A stretch of 64,000 bases of DNA, taken from positions 31,744 through 95,743 of the forward strand of contig NZ_WVUD01000013.1 of NCBI RefSeq assembly GCF_009856865.1, read 5' to 3'. Each line of letters opens with the position of its first letter. Position 1 is the stretch's first letter. A program made the position numbers and the translations under genes. The notes under the pieces were generated by a model. That model saw only the letters and a list, made by a program, of their open reading frames with translations. It ran no database searches and was not told the origin of the DNA. Shown in pieces: positions 26,425-35,094 of this stretch. Source of the stretch: Solidesulfovibrio aerotolerans. Lineage in GTDB: Bacteria > Desulfobacterota > Desulfovibrionia > Desulfovibrionales > Desulfovibrionaceae.

Positions 26425-27465
26425 TCATTGCCCGGCCGGCATCTGGGCTGCGGGGGCCGCAGCGTCCTGGCCTTTGGGCGCAGCCTCGGGAGTGGCCGGG
26501 GACTTGGACGCGTTCTCGGGAGGTGTGGCGGCCGCAGAGGCCGGGTCGGAACCGGCCGGGGCCTGTCCTGGCGCGTCCTTTTTGACCGGAATGCGCAGCA
26601 CCGTGCCCGGGCGGACGTTGTCCGGGTTGATGTCGGGGTTGGCGGCAATGACATCGCGGATGCGCGCGCCGTTGGCATTGGCCACCTTGGACAGGATTTC
26701 GCCCTCTTTGACCGTGTATTCGAAATACTCGCCCGGTTTGAGCGGCGGGGCGGGTTTGCGGGCCGGCTTGGCGGCCTGTCCGGGCAGATTGATGGTCGCC
26801 CCGGCCTTGAGGTTTTTGTCGGTCAGGCCCGGATTGGCGGCCAGCAGCTCGGCTTTGGCCACGCCGTGGGTCTTGGCGATGCGTTCCAGGCTGTCGCCTT
26901 TCTTGACCAGATAGCCGCCCGGGGCCGCTGTCCCGGCCGCCTGGGCCGGGGCCAGCCCCTGGGATTTGGCCGAGGCTTCGGTCAGGGGGGCGTAAAAATA
27001 AAAGATGCGGCCGCTGGGTGCGCCTTTGTCGTGGCGGTGGCCGATGAAAAGCGCCCCGGGCCAGTTCCAGGTGGCGACTTCGTAGGCCTGGCCGGCGGCG
27101 TCGGTCTTGTGGCGCACGGCGTCGGGCGGGCCGTACTTGGCTTCGAGTGCGCTTTGCAGGGCGTCAAACGCCCCCGGGGCCTCGTAGCCGATTTCGGCGT
27201 GGTAGAACTGGTTTTTAAAAAACGAGTAGGTGACGTTTTTAAGGGGTATGCCGGCCAGTTCTTTTTTTTCGCCAGTGCGCTCGTAGTGGATGATGTCGCC
27301 TTCGCGGTCCACGGTCTTCAGATCAGCCAGGGACGTCGCCGGCGCGCCCCAGTGCACGCCCCGGAAGTCGGCGGGTTGTTTTTGCGGATCGGCGGCCAGG
27401 GCCGGGGAGAGCGCGGCGCAAAGGGCCAGCGGGGCCAGGAGGATGGCAAACAGACGCATAGACAT
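26425..27465 (-). CDS. LysM-domain periplasmic protein
   Basis: The 346-residue protein has a signal peptide (MSMRLFAILLAPLALCAALSPALA). Next is a domain of about 130 residues with FRGVHWGAP...YSFFKNQFYHAEIGY, then two LysM repeats (about 190-235, GGYLVKKGDSLERIAKTHGV; and 250-300, FEYTVKEGEILSKVANANG). The tail is Ala/Pro-rich. LysM repeats bind peptidoglycan. The ATG at 27465 is favoured by GGAGG 11 bases upstream; an ATG six codons earlier is possible. It follows motB by about 50 bases and may be cotranscribed with the motor genes. Confidence 0.85.
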   Translation of the reverse strand: MSMRLFAILLAPLALCAALSPALAADPQKQPADFRGVHWGAPATSLADLKTVDREGDIIHYERTGEKKELAGIPLKNVTYSFFKNQFYHAEIGYEAPGAFDALQSALEAKYGPPDAVRHKTDAAGQAYEVATWNWPGALFIGHRHDKGAPSGRIFYFYAPLTEASAKSQGLAPAQAAGTAAPGGYLVKKGDSLERIAKTHGVAKAELLAANPGLTDKNLKAGATINLPGQAAKPARKPAPPLKPGEYFEYTVKEGEILSKVANANGARIRDVIAANPDINPDNVRPGTVLRIPVKKDAPGQAPAGSDPASAAATPPENASKSPATPEAAPKGQDAAAPAAQMPAGQ

Positions 27466-27517
27466 AAACGGTCGGGCCTCCATGTGAAGTGCGGGCAGTT
27501 TACGCCAGAGCGCGGCG

Positions 27518-28270
27518 TCAGTACAGCACTTGCGAATTGGTCACATCGGGGCGATGGAAGTAGAACTCCACCCGGCGGTTGGCGGCCACGGCTTCCGGGG
27601 AAAAGTCGGGCATAAGCGGGCGTGAATCGCCATAGGCCACGGCCCGGATACGATTGGCCTGGATGCCGCCCATGGCGATGATGGCCCGGGCGGCGGCAGC
27701 GGAGCGGGCACCGGACAGTTCCCAATTGGACGGGTACAGGCCCTTGGTCGCCTCGCCGGCGTCGGCAAAACCCCGGATGACCAGGGCGACGTTGTAGGTT
27801 TTAAGCACGTCCACCACATCGGCCAGCAGGCGCTTGGCCGCTTCGGTCAGTTCGGCGGAACCCGGGGTGAAGAGCATGCCGCTTTGCAGGCGCAAGAGCA
27901 CGCCCACGTCGTCGGAACTGATGCCGCTGCTGTTTTTAAGAAACGGGTCTTCGGTGATGATCTTTTTTAAGCGCACGGCAATGGCGTAGCGCATGGCCTC
28001 GTCGCGATTGAGCGCTGCCGTGTGTTGGCGTTCGTTGGCGTCGGGCGAAAAAAGCGCCCCCTGGGCCGGCTTGGGGTCGCCCTGGAAGTACTGCTCAAGC
28101 TGCTTTAGGGTGGCCGGCGGGGTCATATTGATGATCCACATGAGCAGGAAAAAGGCCATCATGGCGGTGACGAAGTCGGCGTAGGCCACCTTCCAGCTTG
28201 AGCCGTGGGCCTGGGGAAAGCCGGGAAGCTTGGGGGGCTTACTTGGGGCGGATTTTTTGCCGGTCAGCAT
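27518..28270 (-). CDS. motB: flagellar stator protein MotB
   Basis: This 250-residue protein has a single N-terminal membrane helix with the ion-conducting Asp in YADFVTAMMAFFLLMWI. A plug region follows, then a C-terminal OmpA/MotB peptidoglycan-binding domain (about 120-245; GFADAGEATKGLYPSNWELSGARSA). Together with MotA it forms the stator that powers the flagellar motor. It lies 106 bases after motA. The Arg/Tyr-rich OmpA motif is typical. No other flagellar genes occur in the window. Confidence 0.95.
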   Translation of the reverse strand: MLTGKKSAPSKPPKLPGFPQAHGSSWKVAYADFVTAMMAFFLLMWIINMTPPATLKQLEQYFQGDPKPAQGALFSPDANERQHTAALNRDEAMRYAIAVRLKKIITEDPFLKNSSGISSDDVGVLLRLQSGMLFTPGSAELTEAAKRLLADVVDVLKTYNVALVIRGFADAGEATKGLYPSNWELSGARSAAAARAIIAMGGIQANRIRAVAYGDSRPLMPDFSPEAVAANRRVEFYFHRPDVTNSQVLY

Positions 28271-28376
28271 GGTGGTCTCGTGTCGCGGCCTTGCAGTTCG
28301 TATAGGCGTGAAAGTGTGCCCACAAACTGCAATGCAGCGTTATTTATTAAAAATACGCGCGTATTTTTTAGGGATG

Positions 28377-29222
28377 CTATCCCCGCAGCAGGGCTTCGAG
28401 GTCGGCAAAGTCCGGGCGAAGCGCCTCAGGTATGGCCCGGCGGCCGTATTCTACCGCTATAAGCGGCGTGGCCCCCCGGGCCGCCCCGGCGATGACCGCC
28501 CGGATGACGGAAAAATAGGTCTGGCGTTCCATGGCCTGGTTTTCCAGGTTCGAGGCCAGGGGGCCGACGAAGCCATAGCACAGAAGCACGCCCAGAAAGG
28601 TGCCGACCAGGGCCGCGCCGATGCTGTGCCCCAGGACTTCCGGCGGCTGGCTGATCTTGCCCATGGTCAAGACCACGCCCAAAACAGCGGCCACGATACC
28701 AAGGCCGGGCAGCGACTCGGCCACCTTGCCCAGGTTGTGGCCGGGGCTGGCCGCCTGCTGGTGGATGGCGGCCATGTCCAGGTCCATGAGTTGCTCGATC
28801 TCCTGGGCGTCGCCGGTGACGAGATAGACGCGCATGGTGTCGCAGATAAAGGCCAGGGCTGTCTTATCGCGCACCAGCCGTTTGGCCTGGGAAAAGACCG
28901 GGCTGGCTTCGGGCCGTTCGATGTCGTTTTCGATGCTCATGAGGCCTTCGCGCCGGGCCTTGCCGAAAAGGCGCGACAGGCAGATCAGCGTTTCCAGATA
29001 GTCTTCCCGGCCAAGGTGGGCCGGGGCCAGGGCCCGGGGCAGTCCCCGGGCAATAAGGCCCAGGGAATTGCGGGTGGAGCTTATGAGCATGGCCCCCAGG
29101 GCCGCGCCGAAAATGATGACCCATTCGGCCGGTTGCAAAAGGACGCTGAAAACGCCGCCCTCCATGAAATACCCCAGACAGACCGAGGCAACAACGACAA
29201 GGAAGCCGACGAGTACGATCAT
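28377..29222 (-). CDS. motA: flagellar stator protein MotA
   Basis: This 281-residue protein has four membrane helices. The large cytoplasmic loop (about 65-150) carries basic and acidic residues that contact the rotor, and SLPGLGIVAAVLGVVLTMG is the conserved third helix. The C-terminal ARGATPLIAVEYGRRAI is typical of MotA. The ATG overlaps the stop of the upstream PilZ-like gene by four bases, so the three genes (PilZ-like, motA, motB) form one transcription unit. Confidence 0.95.
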   Translation of the reverse strand: MIVLVGFLVVVASVCLGYFMEGGVFSVLLQPAEWVIIFGAALGAMLISSTRNSLGLIARGLPRALAPAHLGREDYLETLICLSRLFGKARREGLMSIENDIERPEASPVFSQAKRLVRDKTALAFICDTMRVYLVTGDAQEIEQLMDLDMAAIHQQAASPGHNLGKVAESLPGLGIVAAVLGVVLTMGKISQPPEVLGHSIGAALVGTFLGVLLCYGFVGPLASNLENQAMERQTYFSVIRAVIAGAARGATPLIAVEYGRRAIPEALRPDFADLEALLRG

Positions 29223-29965
29223 GAAACGTCATCCTGGCTGCGTGTTGGCGACGAGGCCGACACGCCGGGCTCGTCGAGGAGCCGGTCAAGGTTTACGCCC
29301 GGGTCGGGGTCGTGGCCGGGGCGGTGTTCGTCCCGGACCACGGCGTCGATCCAGGCAGCCAGCCCGGGCGCGCCGAAGCGGCTGACGTCGAGAAATTCCA
29401 GGGCCTTGTCAAAGGGCGAGCCGCGTCCCTGGCGCATAAAGCGCAGGCCGGCAAACAGATGCCCGGGGGTGGTGGTAATCCGGGCGGCGGTTGCGTGGAA
29501 AAACAGCGACAAGAGTTCGCCAGCCGTCTGGGGGCGGTAGTCGCGAAGGCGCAAATAGAGGAATAAGGCCGGGACGCCGGCCAACAGGTCAATGATCAGG
29601 GCCGGGTCCGAAGCCGGGCCCGAAGCCAGGGCCGAAGCTGGGGCAGGGGCAGGAGCCGAAGCTGGGACAGGGGCAGGGGCAGGAGCCGAAGCTGGGGCCG
29701 GGATCGGCGCACCCCCTGCACCAGCCCGGCCAAGGCATCCGGCCGGGGCCGGGGGCGGGGCGGAAAGTTCGATGCCGATGCCGATGGCCGAGATGTCGGC
29801 CACGAGCAGCCGGTACCCGGTGCGTCGGGAAACAGCCGGCGGGCCAAGCTCAGCCAGGGCCAGTCGGGCCGGGGCCGCAGCTCCGGCCGGCCACAGGGCG
29901 AATTCAAGCACTGCGTCCCCTGGCGGGCGCACCCGTTTTTCAGCCCGACGATCATGCGCGTCCAT
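29219..29965 (-). CDS. PilZ-like protein coupled to motAB
   Basis: This 248-residue protein starts at ATG 29965 behind GGGAGGG. The N-terminal part has a charged KRVRPPGDAVLEF and LLVADISAIGIGIEL, which resemble the RxxxR and D/N-x-S-x-x-G pieces of a PilZ domain. A long Ala/Pro-rich linker (about 75-115) is encoded by GC-rich tandem repeats, and the C-terminal part is helical. PilZ domains bind c-di-GMP and can slow flagellar motors. The overlap with motA fits a motor regulator, but PilZ assignment rests on short motifs and is only moderate. Confidence 0.6.
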   Translation of the reverse strand: MDAHDRRAEKRVRPPGDAVLEFALWPAGAAAPARLALAELGPPAVSRRTGYRLLVADISAIGIGIELSAPPPAPAGCLGRAGAGGAPIPAPASAPAPAPVPASAPAPAPASALASGPASDPALIIDLLAGVPALFLYLRLRDYRPQTAGELLSLFFHATAARITTTPGHLFAGLRFMRQGRGSPFDKALEFLDVSRFGAPGLAAWIDAVVRDEHRPGHDPDPGVNLDRLLDEPGVSASSPTRSQDDVS

Positions 29966-29999
29966 AGCCCTCCCAGACCGGGCAAGTGTGCCGCGCCGG

Positions 30000-30039
30000 G
30001 GCGGGAAAGTCAAAGCGTGCGCCCTTTGACTTTCCCGCC
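30000..30039 (+). promoter_or_regulatory. 16-bp inverted repeat in the metX leader
   Basis: GGCGGGAAAGTCAAAG (30000-30015) and CTTTGACTTTCCCGCC (30024-30039) pair perfectly around an 8-base loop. It lies 31 bases before the metX start codon and between divergent genes. It could be an operator or an RNA hairpin controlling metX. It does not match the SAM riboswitch patterns I know. Confidence 0.65.
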
Positions 30040-30070
30040 CGGGCTGGTAGGAGAAGTTTGCGAGGACGTC

Positions 30071-31261
30071 ATGAGCGAATATGTGGAACATTCTCCGTCC
30101 GGGACCAGTGTCGGGCGGGTGGAAAAGCAGTTTTTCACCTTTGCCGCCGACGAGCCGCTGCTCGTGGAATCGGGCCGCAGCCTGGGGCCCGTGACCCTGG
30201 CCTACGAGACCTACGGCCGCTTAAACGCGTCGGCCACAAACGCGGTGTTGGTGCTCCATGCCTTGACCGGCGATTCCCATGCCGCCGGCTATTACGAGAC
30301 CAGCGATTCCAAGCCCGGCTGGTGGGATTTGATGATCGGTCCGGGCAAGCCCCTGGACACCGACCGGTATTTTATCATTTGCTCCAATGTCGTTGGCGGC
30401 TGCATGGGCACAACCGGCCCGGCCTCGGTTGATCCGGCCACGGGCAGGCCCTATGGCCTCTCCTTCCCGGTCATCACCGTGGGCGACATGGTCCAGGCCC
30501 AAAAGTGTTTGATTGATCACCTGGGCGTGGGGCGGCTTCTCAGCGTGGTCGGCGGCTCCATGGGCGGCATGCAGGTGCTGGAATGGTCGGTGCGCTACCC
30601 GGATATGGTGCGCTCGGCCGTGCCGCTGGCCACCACCACCAAGCATTCGGCCCTGGCCATCGCCTTTAACGAAGTGGCCCGTCAGGCCATCATGGCCGAC
30701 CCGGCCTGGAACGGCGGGGACTATTACGACGGGGAGCAACCGGCTCACGGTCTGGCCGTGGCCCGCATGATCGGGCACATCACCTATCTGTCCGACGAGG
30801 CCATGCGCCAGAAGTTCGACCGCCGGCTCCAGGACCGCTGCGAAATCTCGTTTGCCTTTGAGGAGGCCGATTTCCAGGTGGAGTCGTATCTGCGCTACCA
30901 GGGCCAGAAGTTCGTGGACCGGTTCGACGCCAATTCCTTTCTCTACGTCACCAAGGCGGCGGATTATTTCAATCTGGAGTCCAGCCACGGCTGCGGCTCG
31001 GCCGTGGCCGCCTTTGCCAAGGCCCAATGCCGCTTTCTGGTGGCGTCTTTTTCCTCGGACTGGCTCTATCCCACCTACCAGTCCCGGGCCATGGTCCAGG
31101 CCATGAAGAAAAACGGCCTGGACGTGAGCTTTGTGGAGCTGGAGGCCAAGTGGGGGCATGACGCCTTTTTGCTGCCAAACGCCCGCCTTTCCGGCATGAT
31201 CGCCCGCTTTTTGGACCGGGCCGCCGCCGACGCCGCCAAGGAGGACGCCCGTGCGTTATGA
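30071..31261 (+). CDS. metX: homoserine O-acetyltransferase MetX
   Basis: MetX acetylates homoserine in methionine synthesis. The 396-residue alpha/beta hydrolase has catalytic Ser163 in GGSMGGMQ, with Asp in SSDWLYP and His in GHDAFLLP. The N-terminal LAYETYGRLN and NAVLVLHALTGDSHAAG are typical. The start ATG 30071 follows GAGGACG. The next gene, metW, overlaps its end by 11 bases, an arrangement common in proteobacteria. Some MetX homologues use succinyl-CoA instead; the sequence alone cannot exclude this. Confidence 0.96.
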   Translation: MSEYVEHSPSGTSVGRVEKQFFTFAADEPLLVESGRSLGPVTLAYETYGRLNASATNAVLVLHALTGDSHAAGYYETSDSKPGWWDLMIGPGKPLDTDRYFIICSNVVGGCMGTTGPASVDPATGRPYGLSFPVITVGDMVQAQKCLIDHLGVGRLLSVVGGSMGGMQVLEWSVRYPDMVRSAVPLATTTKHSALAIAFNEVARQAIMADPAWNGGDYYDGEQPAHGLAVARMIGHITYLSDEAMRQKFDRRLQDRCEISFAFEEADFQVESYLRYQGQKFVDRFDANSFLYVTKAADYFNLESSHGCGSAVAAFAKAQCRFLVASFSSDWLYPTYQSRAMVQAMKKNGLDVSFVELEAKWGHDAFLLPNARLSGMIARFLDRAAADAAKEDARAL

Positions 31262-31862
31262 TCTGTCGCTTATCGCCTCGTGGATCGATCCTGGGGCCAC
31301 GGTCCTGGATCTGGGCTGCGGGGCCGGGGATCTGCTGCATATCCTTACGGTTGATAAAAACGTGCGCGGCACGGGCATCGAGCGCGAGGAGGAAAAAGTC
31401 ACCCGGGGCATCGAAAAGGGCCTCTCGATCCTGCACGGCGACATCATCGAAGAGGTGGCCGACTACCCGGACGGGCATTTCGACTATGTGATCCTGTCCC
31501 AGACTTTGCAGCAGGTGTTTGAACCGGCGGTGCTCATCCGCGAGATGCTGCGGGTGGGCAGATGCGGCATCGTGAGCTTTCCCAATTTCGCCTACTACCG
31601 CATCCGGGGGCAACTGCTCTTTCGCGGCCGCGCCCCGGTGTCGCGGGAACTGCCCTATGAGTGGTACGACACGCCCAACATCCGGGTGATCACCATCCGG
31701 GATTTCCGCCGCTTTTGCCGCAAGGAAGGGTTCGTCATCGCTCGTGAGACGGCGGTCAGCACGCCGCACCACCACGAACAGGGCAAGATGGTGACCTTTC
31801 TGCCCAACCTGCGGGCTTCTTACGGTATGTTCCTGTTGCAGCGCAAAGGGGCGCAGGGCTAG
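31251..31862 (+). CDS. metW: methionine biosynthesis protein MetW
   Basis: This 203-residue protein has an S-adenosylmethionine-binding methyltransferase-like fold (VLDLGCGAGDLLHILT, then DYVILSQTLQQV). It matches MetW, which always pairs with MetX and is needed for its activity in several bacteria. The start is GTG 31251, inside the metX end, as usual. It ends 10 bases before the convergent RTX-repeat gene. Confidence 0.95.
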   Translation: MRYDLSLIASWIDPGATVLDLGCGAGDLLHILTVDKNVRGTGIEREEEKVTRGIEKGLSILHGDIIEEVADYPDGHFDYVILSQTLQQVFEPAVLIREMLRVGRCGIVSFPNFAYYRIRGQLLFRGRAPVSRELPYEWYDTPNIRVITIRDFRRFCRKEGFVIARETAVSTPHHHEQGKMVTFLPNLRASYGMFLLQRKGAQG

Positions 31863-31871
31863 GCTGCACTG

Positions 31872-33638
31872 CTAGGAACTCCGGGTCCGCAGTCTGGAGT
31901 GCATCTGGGCGGCGAACCCCGTTGCTGCGTTGTCCGATTGGCTTTGGGTCCGGTAGGTGTTGCTGCCCCGGCGGGCCATGGCGGGGCTTCCGCCTGCCAT
32001 GTTGGTCATGCCCGAGGTGGTGGCCAGGAGCGCGTCGCCCTCATGGCTGGACTTCGGCGTCTCCTTGGCGCGCGGGGTTTGACGAACCAGGTCGCGCATC
32101 GCTTCCCTCTTTGCCTGGGTTACGAGGCGCAGGCCCTCAATGCCGGCATTGATGTAGTCGTGGCCGCTGCCCATATTGATGCTGACCTGCGTGCTGCCGC
32201 CTCCCCCTACGCCGATCCAGCTTGAACCGACACTGTCGTTGCCGGCTCCCGTATCAATGTTGACCTGGGCCTCGCCGCCGTAGATGCTTGTGCCGATCCA
32301 GCTTGATTGGACGCTGTCGTTGCCGTCTCCTGTGGTGATGTTGACCTGGGATCTGCCACCGTTGAGGCCTGTGCCGATCCAGCTTGACTGGACGCTGTCG
32401 TTGCCGTCTCCGGTGTCGATGTTGACCTGGGATCTGCCGCCGTTGATGCCTGTGCCAATCCAGCTTGCGCTTACGCTGTCGTTGCCGCCGCCGCTTGCAA
32501 TGTTGACGTGGCTGTCCCCGCCGCCGATCGCCAGGCCGATCCAGCTTGCCTGGACGCTGTCGTTGCCGTCGCCGATGTCGATGTTGACCTGGCCGCTGCC
32601 CAGGCTGATGTAGCTGGCGTCGATCCTGTCGTTGCCGCTGCCGGTGTCGATGTTGACCTGCCCATCGGCCAGGCCGATGATGGCGGCATCGATCCTGTCG
32701 TTGCCGCTGCCGGTGGTGAGATTGACTTGGCCGCCGCCGATGGTCCTGGTGGTGATGCTGTCGTTGCCCTCGCCGGTGTCCACGTTTAGGCTGGTGTAGC
32801 CGCTCAGGGCAGTGGCCTGAAGCGTGTCGTTGCCGTCCCCCATGGTGATGGTGCCGCCATAGACGGAGCCCGCCTGAAGTGCATCGTTGCCATCACCCAT
32901 GGAGATGGTGCCGCCAAAGACGGTGCCGGTTTGCAGGGTGTCGTTGCCATCACCCATGGAGATGGTGCCGCCCATGACATTGCCGGCGATCATGACGGTA
33001 TCATTGCCGTCCCCCGCGTCGATAGTCCCCCCGCCTTGGTCACCCGACACAATGATGGTGTCGTCGCCCGCACCGCCGTTTAAGGGGGCGGCGAGTAGGC
33101 CGATAATGATGTCGTTTCCGTCGGTCTCCTGGCCGGGGGTGTAGGCAGAGACCCGGAGCGCGCCATTTTCGTCCTCGTTAATAATGGTGTTGCCATTGAG
33201 CATGTAGCGCTGCTGTTCCTGCTGGTCCGTAGCTGCGATGGTGACCATGTAGCTGGGGCGCGGCTGGGGGGAGGCTCCGTTGCCAGCCTTAGTTGCGGAA
33301 TTGTATTGTTCTATGGTGACCTTTCGGCCGGACTGGGTCGTGGCCGTGCCAACGAGGACGGCCTCCCCCAGCTGTTGGGCGCTGGTGGCGTCAAGCGGGG
33401 ACAAGTCTGTTTTCGGCTCTGTCAGGACCGTGGACGGCATCGCCGCAGCCAGTTGCCTGCCTTCAGCGGACAGGGAAACCGTATAGTCCGTTGGCGTATT
33501 CGTCTGCGCTGCGCCGCTTCCGGCTTTTGGCGAGGCATTGGAGAGGATAGAATTCGATGACTGCAAGTCTGCGATCAGGCCGTATTGAAAGGTATTTTGA
33601 GAGGAAGCGAATGCTGCTGTAGTGGAGATGTCAGACAT
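31872..33638 (-). CDS. RTX-type glycine/aspartate-repeat protein
   Basis: The 588-residue protein starts behind GGAGG. An N-terminal region (1-180) is followed by at least 14 RTX-like nonapeptide motifs (GDGNDTL, GSGNDRI, GAGNDSV) from about 185 to 490. The later ones lie in longer near-identical units of about 27 residues ending in SSWIGTG. RTX motifs bind calcium and usually mark type I-secreted proteins. The C-terminal 95 residues are Ser/Arg-rich and lack the usual hydrophobic end pattern. No type I export genes are near it, so secretion is inferred. Confidence 0.8.
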   Translation of the reverse strand: MSDISTTAAFASSQNTFQYGLIADLQSSNSILSNASPKAGSGAAQTNTPTDYTVSLSAEGRQLAAAMPSTVLTEPKTDLSPLDATSAQQLGEAVLVGTATTQSGRKVTIEQYNSATKAGNGASPQPRPSYMVTIAATDQQEQQRYMLNGNTIINEDENGALRVSAYTPGQETDGNDIIIGLLAAPLNGGAGDDTIIVSGDQGGGTIDAGDGNDTVMIAGNVMGGTISMGDGNDTLQTGTVFGGTISMGDGNDALQAGSVYGGTITMGDGNDTLQATALSGYTSLNVDTGEGNDSITTRTIGGGQVNLTTGSGNDRIDAAIIGLADGQVNIDTGSGNDRIDASYISLGSGQVNIDIGDGNDSVQASWIGLAIGGGDSHVNIASGGGNDSVSASWIGTGINGGRSQVNIDTGDGNDSVQSSWIGTGLNGGRSQVNITTGDGNDSVQSSWIGTSIYGGEAQVNIDTGAGNDSVGSSWIGVGGGGSTQVSINMGSGHDYINAGIEGLRLVTQAKREAMRDLVRQTPRAKETPKSSHEGDALLATTSGMTNMAGGSPAMARRGSNTYRTQSQSDNAATGFAAQMHSRLRTRSS

Positions 33639-34132
33639 TATTTCCTCCGGATAGTCATTACAGCCAGTGTCATTGTGAAATAAAGACAGGCTTCGTGGTC
33701 TGTAGCGCCGTCATGGGCTTATTGTTGCCGGGCAAAGTCGTTGGCTCTTTAACGAATTTTCATTCCTGGCGACCGTGTCCGGCTTGCTTCGCGCGCCAGA
33801 AGTGGTTCCCATAACACCTATCGGCACAGGTGCACATCGTGTTTAGATTTTGACGAGAAAAAATGTGTTTCCCGTTGAAGCCGGCCAAATGCGCTGGCGA
33901 GACCGCACCGAGGCGTACGGAAAACCGTTTTTCGAGACGAGGGGCGCATTGGCGTTTGGCGGCAGACAGGGGCTCTTCGTCCCCAAACGGATTGCAGGAT
34001 GTGGCGCACAGGGGCGCAGAGCCGCGTTTTTGCGCGGCGGCGGCAAGAGAGGCCCGAGCGGCGGGAGCGAATCCCAGGGAGCGGCTGCAAAAAATCCTGT
34101 TTGGCCGTTTGCAATCCGTGTAGCATCGCTCC
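33639..34132. other. intergenic region between the RTX gene and the AbiEii pair
   Basis: These 494 bases hold the presumed promoter of the minus-strand RTX gene and the upstream region of the plus-strand AbiEii gene. GC is low from 33720 to 33860 (TTTAACGAATTTTCATTCC). From 33890 on, the sequence is GC-rich with an open plus-strand frame, but it overlaps the AbiEii start out of frame and shows no recognised domain. I do not call a gene. Confidence 0.45.
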
Positions 34133-34810
34133 ATGGACGATTTTACCCCAAGGCTCGACAGCCTTCCCACGGCCCAACGACGGTTGTGGCCGGAGTTGGA
34201 CGCGACGCCGGAGCATTTCACGCTTTATGGCGGAACGGCACTGGCCTTGCGGCTGGGCCACCGGGTTTCGGTGGATTTTGATTTTTTTTCCGACCAGCCG
34301 TTCGATCCCGACGAATTGGCCCAATCCGTGCGGTATCTCAAAGGGGCCGAGCGCGTGCAGGTTGCCCCCAACACCCTGACCTGTCGGGTGGAACGCGGGG
34401 AGCCTATCCTTCTTTCTTTTTTCGGGGGGCTTGGCCTGGGGCTGGTCGCCCCACCGCAGCGACCACGCGGGAGCAGTTTTGCCGTGGCGTCTTTGCTCGA
34501 TATTGCCGGAACCAAGGTCGCAGTGATTCAGAAACGGGCCGAGGCCAAGGATTATCTCGATATCGATGCGCTGTTGCAACACGGCCTGACGCTGCCAACC
34601 GCCCTGGCGGCGGGGCGTGTCGTTTACGGGCGCAGCTTCAATCCGCTGATCAGCCTCAAGGCGCTCAGCTACTTCGCTGACGTGCCGCATCTGCCAGCGG
34701 CTGTGGGCCAGCGGCTTCTCGCCGCCGTCAATGCCGTCGATCCGGCCGACCTTCCGACCCTTGCGCCCTATCTTCCCCGGGCCGGGGAAGACACGGGGGC
34801 AGCGTCATGA
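34133..34810 (+). CDS. AbiEii/AbiGii-type nucleotidyltransferase (toxin family)
   Basis: The 225-residue protein has the AbiEii nucleotidyltransferase core: the motif LYGGTALALRLGHRVSVDFDFFSD, with the two catalytic Asp in DFDFF. The later KDYLDIDALL is typical of the family. Such proteins act as toxins of type IV toxin-antitoxin or phage-defence systems, transferring nucleotides to RNA or tRNA. No AbiEi transcriptional regulator lies upstream. A 95-codon gene overlaps its stop by 4 bases and may be its partner. Confidence 0.85.
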   Translation: MDDFTPRLDSLPTAQRRLWPELDATPEHFTLYGGTALALRLGHRVSVDFDFFSDQPFDPDELAQSVRYLKGAERVQVAPNTLTCRVERGEPILLSFFGGLGLGLVAPPQRPRGSSFAVASLLDIAGTKVAVIQKRAEAKDYLDIDALLQHGLTLPTALAAGRVVYGRSFNPLISLKALSYFADVPHLPAAVGQRLLAAVNAVDPADLPTLAPYLPRAGEDTGAAS

Positions 34811-35094
34811 AACCGCTGCCCCAAACACCGCAACTGCTGACCGTGGCCCGGCGTGTGGTCTGGTTTAAGCCGCCCGAGGAAGCGCTGGCCGAGCCGGCGC
34901 ATTTTCTCGCCCATGTCATGACCTACGGGACCGTAGAGGACTTGAAGCTGCTTGCGGGCGTGGTCGGTCTGGCGGAGTTTCGGGAGGCGTTGGCCCAGGC
35001 ACCTCCCGGTATTTTTGATCCCCGCTCCTGGGCCTATTGGAACGCGCGGTGCGGCCGCCAGCCGACACCGCCCCTGCCGACCCGCGCCTTATAA
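34807..35094 (+). CDS. small partner protein of the AbiEii-type gene
   Basis: This 95-residue protein begins at an ATG overlapping the previous stop (ATGA). Its pattern ARRVVWFKPPEEAL, then HVMTYGTVEDL, then APPGIFDPRSWAYWNAR is a conserved helical pattern I associate with the small genes that sit beside AbiEii nucleotidyltransferases. It may be the antitoxin, but I cannot prove it. The stop runs into the convergent fdhE gene by 6 bases. Confidence 0.7.
   Translation: MKPLPQTPQLLTVARRVVWFKPPEEALAEPAHFLAHVMTYGTVEDLKLLAGVVGLAEFREALAQAPPGIFDPRSWAYWNARCGRQPTPPLPTRAL

Noticed and set aside
32200..33090. Regularly repeated DNA that could be taken for a CRISPR array
   Set aside because: The repeats are in frame, of varying length, and encode RTX glycine/aspartate motifs; there are no unique spacers and no cas genes.
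33850..34281. 143-codon plus-strand frame upstream of and overlapping the AbiEii gene
   Set aside because: It overlaps the AbiEii start out of frame, has no recognised domain, and has shadow-type composition.
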